Shown: positions 7,504 to 15,854, counted from the first letter of the stretch. The stretch is DNA of 45,369 nt from Burkholderiales bacterium (GCA_025352105.1 JANXUB010000104.1:1-45369), one strand, 5' to 3'. Program-made: numbers and translations. The notes: a model not told the origin generated them from the sequence alone.

Positions 7504-9774
7504 ATGGATCACAAATGGCCCCTCCTCGCGGCGACTGCCGCACTCAGCATCGGCACCATTGCCGGTGCCCAGACTGCGGACGAACGGAAGGCGCTGAGCC
7601 TGTCGGTTAACGCGTCCAAATTGCGTGAATTGAGCATTGAATTTCAGGCGAATTTTGATGTGCAGGAATCACGCGTTCTTGATTACCTGAATAACAACCC
7701 GGGCCAAGTCCGTTCGTTCGACAAGGACGGCTCAACGTATTTCCTGTCGCGAATTGGCACTGACGGCAAGCCGATCTACCTTAACTCCAAGAGCATGAAT
7801 GGCCCTAAGAGCAATGTCGAGTCAGGGCAATTGATCAAAGCTAACCAGCTCTACTCGGGCGGCTCGCTCGGCGTAAACATCACGGGCACCGGGATGGTCG
7901 TGGGCGTCTGGGACGGCGGCCTGGTGCGCGATACGCATGAGCTGCTCGCCGGTCACGTCACCAATGTGGCGGGGCAGGTGAATTCGCTGGCCGTAACTGT
8001 CAACGGTGAAAATCACATGGCGCATGTGGCGGGCACCATCGTCGGCAAGGAGATCGCCAGCCAGCCGAGCGCGCGCGGCATCGCATTCGGTGCGACGGCG
8101 CAAAACTACGACTGGGCCAACGACACGGCCGAGATGGCCGCGTTCGCCGCGAAAGGCTATCTGGTCTCCAATCACTCTTACGGTGCTTTGAACGACAGCA
8201 GCGTGCCGGTCTGGCAATTCGGTGCCTACGATGACAGCTCGCGTACGTTCGACACTGTCGCAAAAAATGCGCCGCATTATTTGCCCTTCATTGCAGGCGG
8301 CAACGAGCAGCAGAGCAACGGCAATATGTCAAAGGCAGGCTATGACCTGATGACCGGTTCGTCAGCCGCTAAAAACACCATGACCGTCGGCGCGCTGAAC
8401 GCCGACAAAGCGATGTCGGAATACAGCAACTGGGGTCCGACCGACGACGGTCGTGTCAAGCCAGAGATCGTTGCCCGAGGCACCGGCATCAATTCTGCTC
8501 AGGCCTACGACAAAGCAACGCCCCCGGCAGCCTGCAACAATTGCTACAGCGGTAACAGCAGCGATTCCAGCGGCACGTCCTATGCTGCGCCAGCGGCGGC
8601 GGCAGGCGGGCTTTTGCTTCAGCAGTACTACAAAAGCCTGAACCCAAATTACATGCTCTCCTCCACGCTCAAAGCGTTGATGATGGGCACCGCTGAAGAT
8701 CTCGGCAACCCCGGCCCTGATTCCAAATTTGGCTGGGGCTTGCTGAACGTCGAAGCGGCAGCGAACGCCATCAAAAAGAATGGGGCAGTCGGCTCTGCCG
8801 CGGCCAGCCGCGGCGCGGCCATTTTGGAGCGCACAACCAATCCGGCGGTTGATTCGAGCTCTGAGGAATCATTCACGGTTTATGCAAAAGGCGGCGTGCC
8901 GCTGATCGTCAACATGGCATGGACTGACGACGAAGGTGTCGAGCAAACCGCTGCTGAGGGCGTTGACCCTACGAAGTCGCGTTTGGTCTATGAATTTGAC
9001 ATGGTGGTGCGCGGAGGCTCGCCGTCGACTGATGCGCATCCGTGGAAACCGCCGACAATGGCCAACCGTACCGCCAATGCGACTCAGGCGACGACATGGT
9101 TTGACGGCAACGGCGATGTCTTCAAGCAAGTTCTGATCGCCAACCCGGTTGCTGACGGTCAATACACCGTTGTTATCCGCAAGAAAGCGGGCTCCCCAGC
9201 TGCCGCACGCACGATTTCGTTCGTCATCACAGGGCTGAAAGAGACCGCTGTTGATGCGACTGCGAAAACGCGCATGGTTGAATATGTCTACCCCACGCTC
9301 GGCTACTACTTCCTCACCTCACGGGCGAACGAGATTGCGCTGCTTGACACCGTGCCCGCCTTTACTCGCACGGGCGAGACCATCCCGGTGTACGTCAACC
9401 GGGCAGCTGGCACGCAACCCATCACACGGTTTTACTTCAACAAGATCGCCTTGAATGGCAGTCGCGACGGCCACTTCTACACGTTGGTTGATGCGGAAGT
9501 TGCAGCGCTCACAAGCCTTAATCCGTCGAACACGCCAGCGCCCAAGTTGCCGGTGAGTGAAGGCATCGATTCGTATGCGTACTTACCGGTAGTTGAGGGC
9601 GTAGGTGGCTCCTGTGCTGCTGGTCTGACGCCGGTGTATCGCGTGTTCCGCGGCAACACGCGGTTCCCCGACGACCCGAATCACCGCTTCACCACGAGCA
9701 CCGCGATTTACAACGACTTCGTGTCAAAGGGCTGGGATGGTGAAGGCGTGAAATTCTGCGCGCCTGCGCCGTAG
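7504..9774 (+). CDS. Secreted S8 (subtilisin-type) serine protease with DUF5648-like C-terminus
   Basis: Exported serine endopeptidase of 756 aa. A signal peptide (about 1-22, ending AGA-QT) is followed by a propeptide to about 100. The catalytic domain carries Asp137 (GVWDGG), His171 (HMAHVAGTI, where HGTHVAGT is the common form), the oxyanion Asn267 (IAGGNEQ) and Ser359 (SSGTSYAAPAAA), so it should be active. A beta-rich region (about 440-580) leads to a C-terminal segment from about 590 with paired aromatic motifs (GYYFLTS, GHFYTL, NHRFTTS, YRVFRG) typical of the DUF5648 repeat domain. The start is supported by AAAAGGA 9-13 bp upstream. A propeptide paralogue sits just before it and two regulators diverge upstream. 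It probably degrades extracellular protein; the substrate is unknown. Confidence 0.92.
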   Translation: MDHKWPLLAATAALSIGTIAGAQTADERKALSLSVNASKLRELSIEFQANFDVQESRVLDYLNNNPGQVRSFDKDGSTYFLSRIGTDGKPIYLNSKSMNGPKSNVESGQLIKANQLYSGGSLGVNITGTGMVVGVWDGGLVRDTHELLAGHVTNVAGQVNSLAVTVNGENHMAHVAGTIVGKEIASQPSARGIAFGATAQNYDWANDTAEMAAFAAKGYLVSNHSYGALNDSSVPVWQFGAYDDSSRTFDTVAKNAPHYLPFIAGGNEQQSNGNMSKAGYDLMTGSSAAKNTMTVGALNADKAMSEYSNWGPTDDGRVKPEIVARGTGINSAQAYDKATPPAACNNCYSGNSSDSSGTSYAAPAAAAGGLLLQQYYKSLNPNYMLSSTLKALMMGTAEDLGNPGPDSKFGWGLLNVEAAANAIKKNGAVGSAAASRGAAILERTTNPAVDSSSEESFTVYAKGGVPLIVNMAWTDDEGVEQTAAEGVDPTKSRLVYEFDMVVRGGSPSTDAHPWKPPTMANRTANATQATTWFDGNGDVFKQVLIANPVADGQYTVVIRKKAGSPAAARTISFVITGLKETAVDATAKTRMVEYVYPTLGYYFLTSRANEIALLDTVPAFTRTGETIPVYVNRAAGTQPITRFYFNKIALNGSRDGHFYTLVDAEVAALTSLNPSNTPAPKLPVSEGIDSYAYLPVVEGVGGSCAAGLTPVYRVFRGNTRFPDDPNHRFTTSTAIYNDFVSKGWDGEGVKFCAPAP

Positions 9775-9815
9775 TTAAACGCTGTCAACAAACTTGGTGG
9801 ATGTTGATGACTGAA

Positions 9816-9846
9816 TATGCGGCGGGCAAGCGTTGCCCACCGCATA
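9816..9846. repeat. 31-bp REP-like palindrome, possible terminator of the protease gene
   Basis: A nearly perfect palindrome about 40 bp after the protease stop. The outer arms are TATGCGG and CCGCATA, the inner arms GGGCAA and TTGCCC, with one C/A mismatch between them and a GCG loop. A short TTTT follows at 9849. It could end protease transcription, or be a dispersed REP-type sequence; the GGGCAA-GCG-TTGCCC core looks like a repeat common in proteobacterial genomes (from memory). It covers the ATG at 9817, which argues for a later methyltransferase start. Confidence 0.5.
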
Positions 9847-9861
9847 CGGTTTTCTCGAATC

Positions 9862-10578
9862 ATGCCCGACCATCGCCACACGCTTTCAAGCGACATTGCC
9901 CCTACCGTCAACGGTCGGGTGCCGTTAGCTGGATTGAGAACGCGCAGCACCGACGCAATGGCGTTACAGCCGGGGCAACGCGCGCTCGACGTCGGGTGCG
10001 GCACCGGCAGCAGCGCGCTCGCGCTGGCTGACGTCGTTGGCGGCATGGGTGTTGTGCATGGCGTGGACTACGATCTGACGATGGTTGCCGAGGCGCAGCG
10101 ACGTGCGGCAATCGATGGTCTCAATAGCTCGGTTACCTACCATCAGGCCAACGCAGCCGCGCTGCCCTGGCCCGATGGATATTTTGACGCGAGTCGCAGT
10201 GATCGGGTTCTACAGCGCATGCTTGACCCGGACTGCGCATTCGACGAACTGGTGCGAGTGACTCGAAGCGGCGGTCGGGTCGTCGTAGTTGACGGCGATT
10301 GGACGACGCTCACTATCGACTCGGACGATCCCGAATGCGATTTCCGATTTGCCTATTTTCAGGAGACGCTTCAACATGCGAATCCGGCGTCGGGGCATTG
10401 TTTGTATCAATTGTTCGCAGATCACCGGCTGCTTGATGTTGAGCTCGACGTGCTGCCTGTGTTCGAGCGCAATGCCGATGCAGCCAGCTGCTGGCGACAA
10501 AGCCGCACGCTTTCTTCCGCACTGGAAGGACGTTTCGCTAGCGCCAATATCGTGCTGATTTCCGGGCGCAAACCATGA
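9862..10578 (+). CDS. Class I SAM-dependent methyltransferase
   Basis: Cytoplasmic methyltransferase of 238 aa from the ATG at 9862 (253 aa if the ATG at 9817 is used). The SAM-binding glycine loop is ALDVGCGTGSSALAL; the acidic residue after strand 2 is in HGVDYDLTM; the post-III region is VTRSGGRVVVVDGDW. This is the Methyltransf_11 / UbiE-like pattern. The acceptor cannot be told: it may be a small molecule or quinone-like compound. The 9862 start was preferred because the earlier ATG lies inside a strong palindrome. A stem-loop and a damaged stretch follow. No operon partner is evident. Confidence 0.82.
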   Translation: MPDHRHTLSSDIAPTVNGRVPLAGLRTRSTDAMALQPGQRALDVGCGTGSSALALADVVGGMGVVHGVDYDLTMVAEAQRRAAIDGLNSSVTYHQANAAALPWPDGYFDASRSDRVLQRMLDPDCAFDELVRVTRSGGRVVVVDGDWTTLTIDSDDPECDFRFAYFQETLQHANPASGHCLYQLFADHRLLDVELDVLPVFERNADAASCWRQSRTLSSALEGRFASANIVLISGRKP

Positions 10579-10685
10579 GCGCTGGCGACAGGAAAATGTC
10601 GTTTCATTGACACGGTTACGCGTAGATGGCTCAAGTTTTGGGCGCTGAGCGTGTGCTGGGGTCAAGGTTGACGCTAACATTCCAT

Positions 10686-10737
10686 GGTGCATAAATCGTC
10701 GTCGCCACGAGCGACGTGCAGATTTTTATTTCGCACC
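10686..10737 (+). terminator. Composite stem-loop, terminator-like or leader structure
   Basis: An inner perfect 6-bp stem (CGTCGC at 10700-10705, GCGACG at 10711-10716, 5-nt loop) lies inside an outer pair GGTGC (10686-10690) and GCACC (10733-10737). A run GATTTTTATTT follows the inner stem, so it may terminate the methyltransferase transcript. It is also immediately upstream of a ribosome binding site for a small ORF, so a leader role is possible. Confidence 0.35.
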
Positions 10738-10752
10738 AGAAAGGACCGCTCA

Positions 10753-10851
10753 ATGCAAACCGCACTCCCCTACTCCTCTCGCGCCACAAGCCGCGTATTC
10801 GGCGTCGCGATGGTTGCTGCGTTTGCATTGCCTGGAATGCGTCCAGCCTGA
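10753..10851 (+). CDS. Tiny ORF with signal-peptide character (32 aa), possible gene remnant
   Basis: ATG at 10753, stop TGA at 10849-10851, with AAAGGA about 8 bp upstream. The product has basic residues (SSRATSR) followed by a hydrophobic stretch (VFGVAMVAAFALPG) and ends MRPA. It looks like the start of an exported protein that is cut short, either a stump of a degraded gene or a genuine small membrane peptide. No family is recognised. Evidence is limited to the SD, the start and the hydrophobic core. Confidence 0.3.
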   Translation: MQTALPYSSRATSRVFGVAMVAAFALPGMRPA

Positions 10852-11093
10852 GCCAATCCAAAGCATCCGCGTTGACTGGTTAACGACCGCGCTGTTTTGC
10901 AGCGCGCGGTGAACTTAAAGTCACCCCAGCCGCCACGGCGGCTCGCTAGCCCAACACCGCCCGCACAGTGGAGCTGATCGTTTTATCCACGAACGGCCCT
11001 ACGTCGCTTTGCTTTCTTCGTCTCGATGAGCGCATGCGATGCCCTACCCGCATCGTTTGCGCCCGCCGGGCACCCGTTATTTTGAGGTTTGCC

Positions 11094-12425
11094 ATGCAAG
11101 CTGTATTGACAATTTTTCTTAGCGTTTTGCGCCAACTCGGGTCGCGATTTCGATCTGTTTTCAGATCGCCAGCGCTGCCCGCCGATGATCTGCTCAACGA
11201 TCCAAACTATCGGCGCATTTTTGCGTCTGTGGTTGTCACCCATTTCGGCGCACAGATCACGATGCTTGCGCTGCCCTTGACGGCGGTCACGGTGCTGAAC
11301 GCGTCGCCGTCGCAGATGGGATTTTTGATGGCGGCCGAGATTGTGCCGTTTGTGCTGCTCTCGCTGCCCGCTGGCGTATGGCTGGATCGGGTGCGGAAGC
11401 TCCCGGTGTATGTGATGGGTGAAATCGTGTTCGCCGCGACCTTGATGACGGTGCCAATTGCAGCGTGGACGGGCTACCTGTCGATGACGTGGCTTTATGC
11501 GGTCGGCGTGGTGCTCGGGTGTGTCCACGTTTTCGCTGGATCGGCGGCGCAAATTGTGCTGACCCAGATCGTTTCGCGTGATCGACTGGTCGAGGCGCAC
11601 AGCAAAAACGCGCTCGCAGTCTCAGGCTCTGAAATTGCCGGTCCGGGTCTGGCCGGGGCGCTTATCAAGGTACTCGGCGCGCCGGTTGCCATTGCGTTCG
11701 ACGCGATTCTGATCGCGGGATCCGTGATGCTATTGCGCGGCATTCGCGTCAATGAAACGGTGGCGCCAGCGGGCAGCACTAACTTCATGACACAGTTGCG
11801 CGAAGGCATTCACTTCGTTGCGCGCACACGCATGCTGTGGACGCTGGCGCTGTTCGTGGGCTGCTGGCAGCTCTTGCATCACATGGCGAGCGTCGTGCAG
11901 ATTCTCGTCGCGACGCGCGAGCTCGGCATGACAGCACAGGCCATCGGGCTTTGCTATGTCGGCATGGGCGTGGGCACTATTCTCGCCAGCGTTTACGGCA
12001 AGCGCGTGAGCGAAAAATTCGGCCCAGGCCCGACGATTGTCGCGGGAATCGCGGTGAGTGCTGCGGGCTGGCTCGCGCTCGCGGTTGCCCCTGTGAACGT
12101 GTGGGGCGTGGTGTTTTTCGGCTTTATGCTGACCTGTTTTTCTGGCGGTGCGACGCTCATCTTCGTCAACTTTTTGTCGTTGCGACAAGCGGTCACACCC
12201 GAGCCGCTGTTGGGGCGCATGACCAGCACCATGCGCTGGCTGATCCTGATAGGCGCTGGCCCCGGTGCGCTAATCGGCGGCTACGTCGGCGAGCACATCG
12301 GGCTGCGAACGTCGCTCGCGCTTGCGGGCGTCGGGGCTTGCGTGTTGACGCTCTTTGCATGGCGCAGCACGGTCATGATGGGCACGCGAAGCCTGCCGTC
12401 GCAAGCAGTGCAGCAACAGCCATAG
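11094..12425 (+). CDS. MFS transporter, EntS-like (MFS_3) exporter
   Basis: Inner-membrane major facilitator superfamily protein of 443 aa from the ATG at 11094, which has GAGG 6 bp upstream; the ATG at 10968 would add 42 residues of non-conserved sequence. Hydrophobic helices run through the whole length, about 12 in number. The family loop after TM2 is present as LPAGVWLDRVRKLPVYV, and HSKNALAVSGSEIAGPGLAGAL in TM5-6 is typical of the enterobactin-exporter-like MFS_3 group. Such proteins export siderophores, macrolides or other small molecules by proton antiport. It is 32 bp upstream of an ABC exporter with a hairpin between. The two together suggest a drug- or metabolite-efflux locus, but the substrate is not known. 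Confidence 0.87.
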   Translation: MQAVLTIFLSVLRQLGSRFRSVFRSPALPADDLLNDPNYRRIFASVVVTHFGAQITMLALPLTAVTVLNASPSQMGFLMAAEIVPFVLLSLPAGVWLDRVRKLPVYVMGEIVFAATLMTVPIAAWTGYLSMTWLYAVGVVLGCVHVFAGSAAQIVLTQIVSRDRLVEAHSKNALAVSGSEIAGPGLAGALIKVLGAPVAIAFDAILIAGSVMLLRGIRVNETVAPAGSTNFMTQLREGIHFVARTRMLWTLALFVGCWQLLHHMASVVQILVATRELGMTAQAIGLCYVGMGVGTILASVYGKRVSEKFGPGPTIVAGIAVSAAGWLALAVAPVNVWGVVFFGFMLTCFSGGATLIFVNFLSLRQAVTPEPLLGRMTSTMRWLILIGAGPGALIGGYVGEHIGLRTSLALAGVGACVLTLFAWRSTVMMGTRSLPSQAVQQQP

Positions 12426-12447
12426 GGTTCGCCGGACGAACCCTATG
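12421..12447 (+). promoter_or_regulatory. Perfect 11-bp hairpin between MFS and ABC genes
   Basis: Arms CATAGGGTTCG and CGAACCCTATG flank a CCGGA loop; the left arm contains the MFS stop codon TAG (12423-12425). No T-run follows, so it is not a classic terminator. Its place between two probably co-transcribed genes, 11 bp before the next start, fits an RNA-processing or mRNA-stability element, or a brake on reading into the ABC gene. Confidence 0.5.
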
Positions 12448-12457
12448 GCAAAACTGG

Positions 12458-14335
12458 ATGAAATTTATGTACCCATTTTTTGAACGACTGGTAGAGCCGT
12501 ATCCCGAAGAAGCGCCCATCGCACCGCCGAAGTCGTTACGCGCGTTTCTCTGGGAATGCACGCGCGGCTTGCGTCCGTACATACTTTTAATGACCTTCGC
12601 TGCTGGCATTATTGGTCTGATTGAGGCGCTGCTGTACGCGATGCTGGGCCGTGTGGTGGACTGGCTGGCCAAGACTGAGCCGTCGCGCCTCTGGGACGAG
12701 CAACGCTCGGGGCTGCTGCTGTTGGTTGGGCTGCTCGTGGCGAGCCCAGTGATGGTGACGATGTTTGCATTCTTCAAACATCAAACCATCATGGGCAATT
12801 TCCCGATGCGGTTGCGCTGGAATTTTCATCGCTTGATGCTCGCGCAAAGCATGAGCTTCTTTAGCAACGAATTTGCTGGACGCATCGCAGCGAAGGTGTT
12901 GCAAACCGCACTTGCGGTGCGCGATGTGTGGATGATTTTGACCGACGTGATGGTGTTCGTCATCATCTATTTTGTGACGATGGTGATCAGCGTCGGCGGT
13001 TTCGACTGGCGCATTACATTGCCGTTTTTGGTGTGGGTCATGGGCTATGGCTGTGCCTGCTGGTACTTTGTGCCGAAGCTCGGTCGCGTCGGACAGGCGC
13101 AGGCCGACGCCCGCTCGCTGATGACCGGGCGCATCACTGACGCCTACACAAACATTTCAACGGTGAAGCTGTTTTCACACAGCCAGCGTGAAGCGTCGTT
13201 TGCCAAAAATGCGATGCAGGAGTTCATGTCGACCGTGTATCAGCAGTGGCGCTTCATCACCGCGTTCGACATCGTACATCACACGCTGCTGATCCTGCTG
13301 GTGCTGTCTACGGTCGGCGTCACGTTGTGGCTGTGGGCGGAAGGTGCGGCAGGCGTGGGCGCGGTTGCGGCGGCCACGGCGATGGCGCTGCGTTTGAATG
13401 GTCTGTCGAACTGGGTGATGTGGGAACTCGCCGGACTGTTCGAACATATCGGTACTGTGCGCGATGGCATCGCCACGCTGTCGCAACCGCACACCGTGAA
13501 CGACGCGCCAAACGCCACGGCTTTGCACGTGCCGCAGGGCGAAATTCGGTTTGAAAACGTGACCTTCGCCTATGGGCAAGAGCGGCACGTAGATACTTCC
13601 TCAACGGTGGTTAAGCCACTCGCAAAGCCGGTCATTGAAGGCTTGACGCTCACCATTCGTGCGGGTGAAAAGATTGGCCTCGTCGGTCGCTCCGGCGCCG
13701 GCAAATCAACCATCGTGAACTTGCTCCTCCGCTTTCACGATCTGGAAAGCGGACGCATCCTGATCGACGGCACCGACATCGCAAAGGTCACGCAAGACAG
13801 CCTGCGCAGCAACATTGGCATGGTCACCCAGGACACCTCACTGCTGCACCGCTCGGTGCGCGACAACATTTTGTATGGTCGTCCCGATGCGGTTGACGCC
13901 GACATGCTGCATGCCGCAACGCGCGCTGAAGCACACGAGTTCATCGCCAAGCTCGCCGACCAAAAAGGCCGCTCCGCATACGACGCGCATGTCGGCGAAC
14001 GCGGAGTCAAGTTGTCCGGCGGTCAACGCCAGCGTATTGCGATTGCGCGCGTGATGCTGAAGGATGCACCGATCCTGTTGCTCGATGAAGCGACCAGCGC
14101 GCTCGATTCGGAAGTGGAAGCAGCCATTCAGCAAAGTTTGTATTGCCTGATGGAAGGCAAAACTGTCGTCGCCATCGCGCATCGCCTGTCCACCATCGCC
14201 GCGATGGATCGTCTGATCGTGCTCGACGAAGGTCGCATCGTTGAAGAAGGCGATCACAAAAGCCTGCTCGCGAAAGACGGACTGTACGCGCGGCTGTGGG
14301 CGCATCAGAGCGGGGGATTTTTGGGGGAGGTTTAG
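12458..14335 (+). CDS. ABC exporter half-transporter (fused TMD-NBD)
   Basis: Inner-membrane ABC exporter of 625 aa; works as a dimer. The N-terminal ~330 residues form the type I exporter membrane domain with about six helices. The ATPase domain has Walker A GRSGAGKST, Q-loop region GMVTQDTSLLH, signature LSGGQRQR, Walker B ILLLDEATSALD and H-loop AIAHRLSTI, all intact. The frame is open far upstream (to 11837) only as a shadow of the MFS gene; the start is placed at 12458 (MKFMYPFFERL), with 12467 as an alternative, because the family begins with this Phe-Phe-Glu-rich segment. It follows the MFS exporter and a strong hairpin. The substrate is not predictable; lipid-like or peptide substrates are common for this MsbA-like class. 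Confidence 0.93.
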   Translation: MKFMYPFFERLVEPYPEEAPIAPPKSLRAFLWECTRGLRPYILLMTFAAGIIGLIEALLYAMLGRVVDWLAKTEPSRLWDEQRSGLLLLVGLLVASPVMVTMFAFFKHQTIMGNFPMRLRWNFHRLMLAQSMSFFSNEFAGRIAAKVLQTALAVRDVWMILTDVMVFVIIYFVTMVISVGGFDWRITLPFLVWVMGYGCACWYFVPKLGRVGQAQADARSLMTGRITDAYTNISTVKLFSHSQREASFAKNAMQEFMSTVYQQWRFITAFDIVHHTLLILLVLSTVGVTLWLWAEGAAGVGAVAAATAMALRLNGLSNWVMWELAGLFEHIGTVRDGIATLSQPHTVNDAPNATALHVPQGEIRFENVTFAYGQERHVDTSSTVVKPLAKPVIEGLTLTIRAGEKIGLVGRSGAGKSTIVNLLLRFHDLESGRILIDGTDIAKVTQDSLRSNIGMVTQDTSLLHRSVRDNILYGRPDAVDADMLHAATRAEAHEFIAKLADQKGRSAYDAHVGERGVKLSGGQRQRIAIARVMLKDAPILLLDEATSALDSEVEAAIQQSLYCLMEGKTVVAIAHRLSTIAAMDRLIVLDEGRIVEEGDHKSLLAKDGLYARLWAHQSGGFLGEV

Positions 14336-14393
14336 ATTGACCGCCGCAGCGCGCCGCCACACCGGAGAGGGCATTTGTTCGACCGGGCAACGC

Positions 14394-15176
14394 CTACCAG
14401 TAGGCCTCAGTCGTAATCTGTCCAGCCTCTTTGCGGCGATGCTTTTTTAGACCGCGTGCTTTCAGCACCTCCTGGGTGTCGGCGACCATCTGCGGATTGC
14501 CGCAGATCATGCAATGTGCGGTTTCGGCGGTCAATGCGATGCCTGCGCGCGCTTCGAGCGAGCCGTCTGCGATGGCGTCGGGAATCCGACCACGCATCGC
14601 GCCGTCGTGATCTTCGCGGGAGACGAACGGGATGTACTGAAAACGACCCGGGTTCGCGTTGGCGATTGCGTTGATCTGATCACGATAGGTGAGTTCGGCA
14701 GCCGTGCGAACCGCATGAACGAGCACGACTTTTCTGAATTTTTTCCAGAGCGCGTCCGTCTTCAAGCAGGACAGCAACGCGCCGTTGGCCGTGCCAGTGG
14801 CGAGCCCCCAGAGCACGTCGGCGTCGGGCACTTCAGGCATTGAGAAAAAGCCGTACGCGGCGGGGCCGATGCAGACGCTGTCGCCCACTTGCAGGCGATG
14901 CAGTGCGGGGGTGAGCACACCTCCGTGGGCTGCCGGAACCTCGGTTAGCACGATCTCGAAGGGGTGCTCATCGGGCGCGTTGACAAGCGAGTACGGACGC
15001 ATGACAAGAGCATGGTTTGGATGCGTTGCCTCGCCTGCGGCGGGCAGTTGCAGGCCCACCTGACAATACTGGCCCGCGATAAAGCCTGAAAGCGGTGCCT
15101 CGAACTGCAACGAGAACAAATTACTGGTGTGATCTGTACGACCGACGATGCGGCCTTCGATAAACTTCTGTGACAT
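14394..15176 (-). CDS. fpr: Ferredoxin/flavodoxin--NADP(+) reductase
   Basis: FAD enzyme of 260 aa that moves electrons between NADPH and ferredoxin or flavodoxin, supplying reduced ferredoxin for biosynthesis and oxidative-stress responses. The FAD site is RPYSLVNAP (Arg60), the NADPH-binding Gly-rich loop is GLATGTANG, and CGNPQMV matches the conserved CGNP region. The ending TTEAYW resembles the bacterial-type (subclass I) FPR C-terminus in which a terminal aromatic residue stacks on FAD. Length is normal for Fpr. It is convergent with the ABC gene and divergent from the HAD gene with only 30 bp between starts, so the two promoters must overlap each other's coding or leader sequence. Confidence 0.93.
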   Translation of the reverse strand: MSQKFIEGRIVGRTDHTSNLFSLQFEAPLSGFIAGQYCQVGLQLPAAGEATHPNHALVMRPYSLVNAPDEHPFEIVLTEVPAAHGGVLTPALHRLQVGDSVCIGPAAYGFFSMPEVPDADVLWGLATGTANGALLSCLKTDALWKKFRKVVLVHAVRTAAELTYRDQINAIANANPGRFQYIPFVSREDHDGAMRGRIPDAIADGSLEARAGIALTAETAHCMICGNPQMVADTQEVLKARGLKKHRRKEAGQITTEAYW

Positions 15177-15206
15177 GTGTGCCCTTAGCGCAAGGAAAGA
15201 TTTTAC

Positions 15207-15854
15207 GTGCCGATTACAACGCTGTTCTTTGACCTCGACGGCACGGTGTCGAATAACTTTGACGGCATTGCCCGTTGCCTGAACTTTGCGTTGAAAGAGT
15301 TGGGGCTGCGCGAGCTGTCCGACGCAGAAGTTTTACCGTTTGTCGGGCCTCCGTTTCGCGAATCGTTGCCGCGCACGTTTCCGGGCATTGACGCTGAGGC
15401 GGCGTTGCACTTTTACCGGGTGCGCTATCAGGAAAAGGGTTGGCTGGAAAACAGTCTCTACGAAGGCATGGCCGAGGCTATTCGTGCGCTCCATTTGCAG
15501 GGATTCACAATTGCGCTGTGCACCAGCAAGCCGCGAATCTTTGCCGAGCGAATCATCGACCACTTTCAACTCGGCCGCTATTTTGACGGTATCCACGGCC
15601 CCGAGCTGGACGGCAAATTTGACCGGAAAACCGACCTGCTGGCGCACCTGGTTCAGCACTACAAAGTCGCGCCCGTCAACGCGGTGATGATCGGCGATCG
15701 CGACAAGGATGTGGAAGCTGCGCTTCATGCAAAAACTCACTCGATTGGTGTGCTTTGGGGCTTTGGTTCGCGCGACGAGTTGCAAAATGCGGGCGCACAC
15801 CGCATCATTGCGCAACCCAATGAACTGATTCACACCATCCACGCGATGGCCTGA
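15207..15854 (+). CDS. HAD-superfamily hydrolase, phosphoglycolate-phosphatase-like
   Basis: Phosphatase of 215 aa in the Gph/PGMB group. Motif I is FFDLDGTVSN (Asp nucleophile and acid/base Asp), motif II is LCTSKP (CTS), motif III Lys lies in the DRKTDLL region, and motif IV is MIGDRDKDVEAA. A cap domain of about 60 residues follows motif I. The likely role is removal of phosphate from 2-phosphoglycolate or a similar small phosphate ester; substrate is inferred from the family. Start is GTG at 15207 with AAGGAAA 8 bp upstream. It is 22 bp before panC on the same strand and probably co-transcribed. Its last residues (ELIHT...) are encoded by a 15-bp sequence repeated at the start of panC. 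Confidence 0.86.
   Translation: MPITTLFFDLDGTVSNNFDGIARCLNFALKELGLRELSDAEVLPFVGPPFRESLPRTFPGIDAEAALHFYRVRYQEKGWLENSLYEGMAEAIRALHLQGFTIALCTSKPRIFAERIIDHFQLGRYFDGIHGPELDGKFDRKTDLLAHLVQHYKVAPVNAVMIGDRDKDVEAALHAKTHSIGVLWGFGSRDELQNAGAHRIIAQPNELIHTIHAMA

Larger units (their letters stand above)
10579..11093. other. 515-bp stretch between methyltransferase and MFS genes
   Basis: No ordinary gene is visible. The stretch holds a composite stem-loop (10686-10737), a 32-codon ORF (10753-10851), and a hairpin at 10886-10911 whose arms ACCGCGCTG and CAGCGCGCGGT pair with a two-base bulge. A short AGCCGCC/GGCGGCT inverted repeat follows near 10930. An upstream in-frame ATG at 10968 could extend the MFS gene but its extra 42 residues do not look like protein. 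The picture is of an eroded intergenic region. Confidence 0.5.

Noticed and set aside
11837..12457. Upstream extension of the ABC exporter frame into the MFS gene
   Set aside because: The extra 207 residues are the out-of-frame reading of the MFS gene; the exporter family begins at about 12458.
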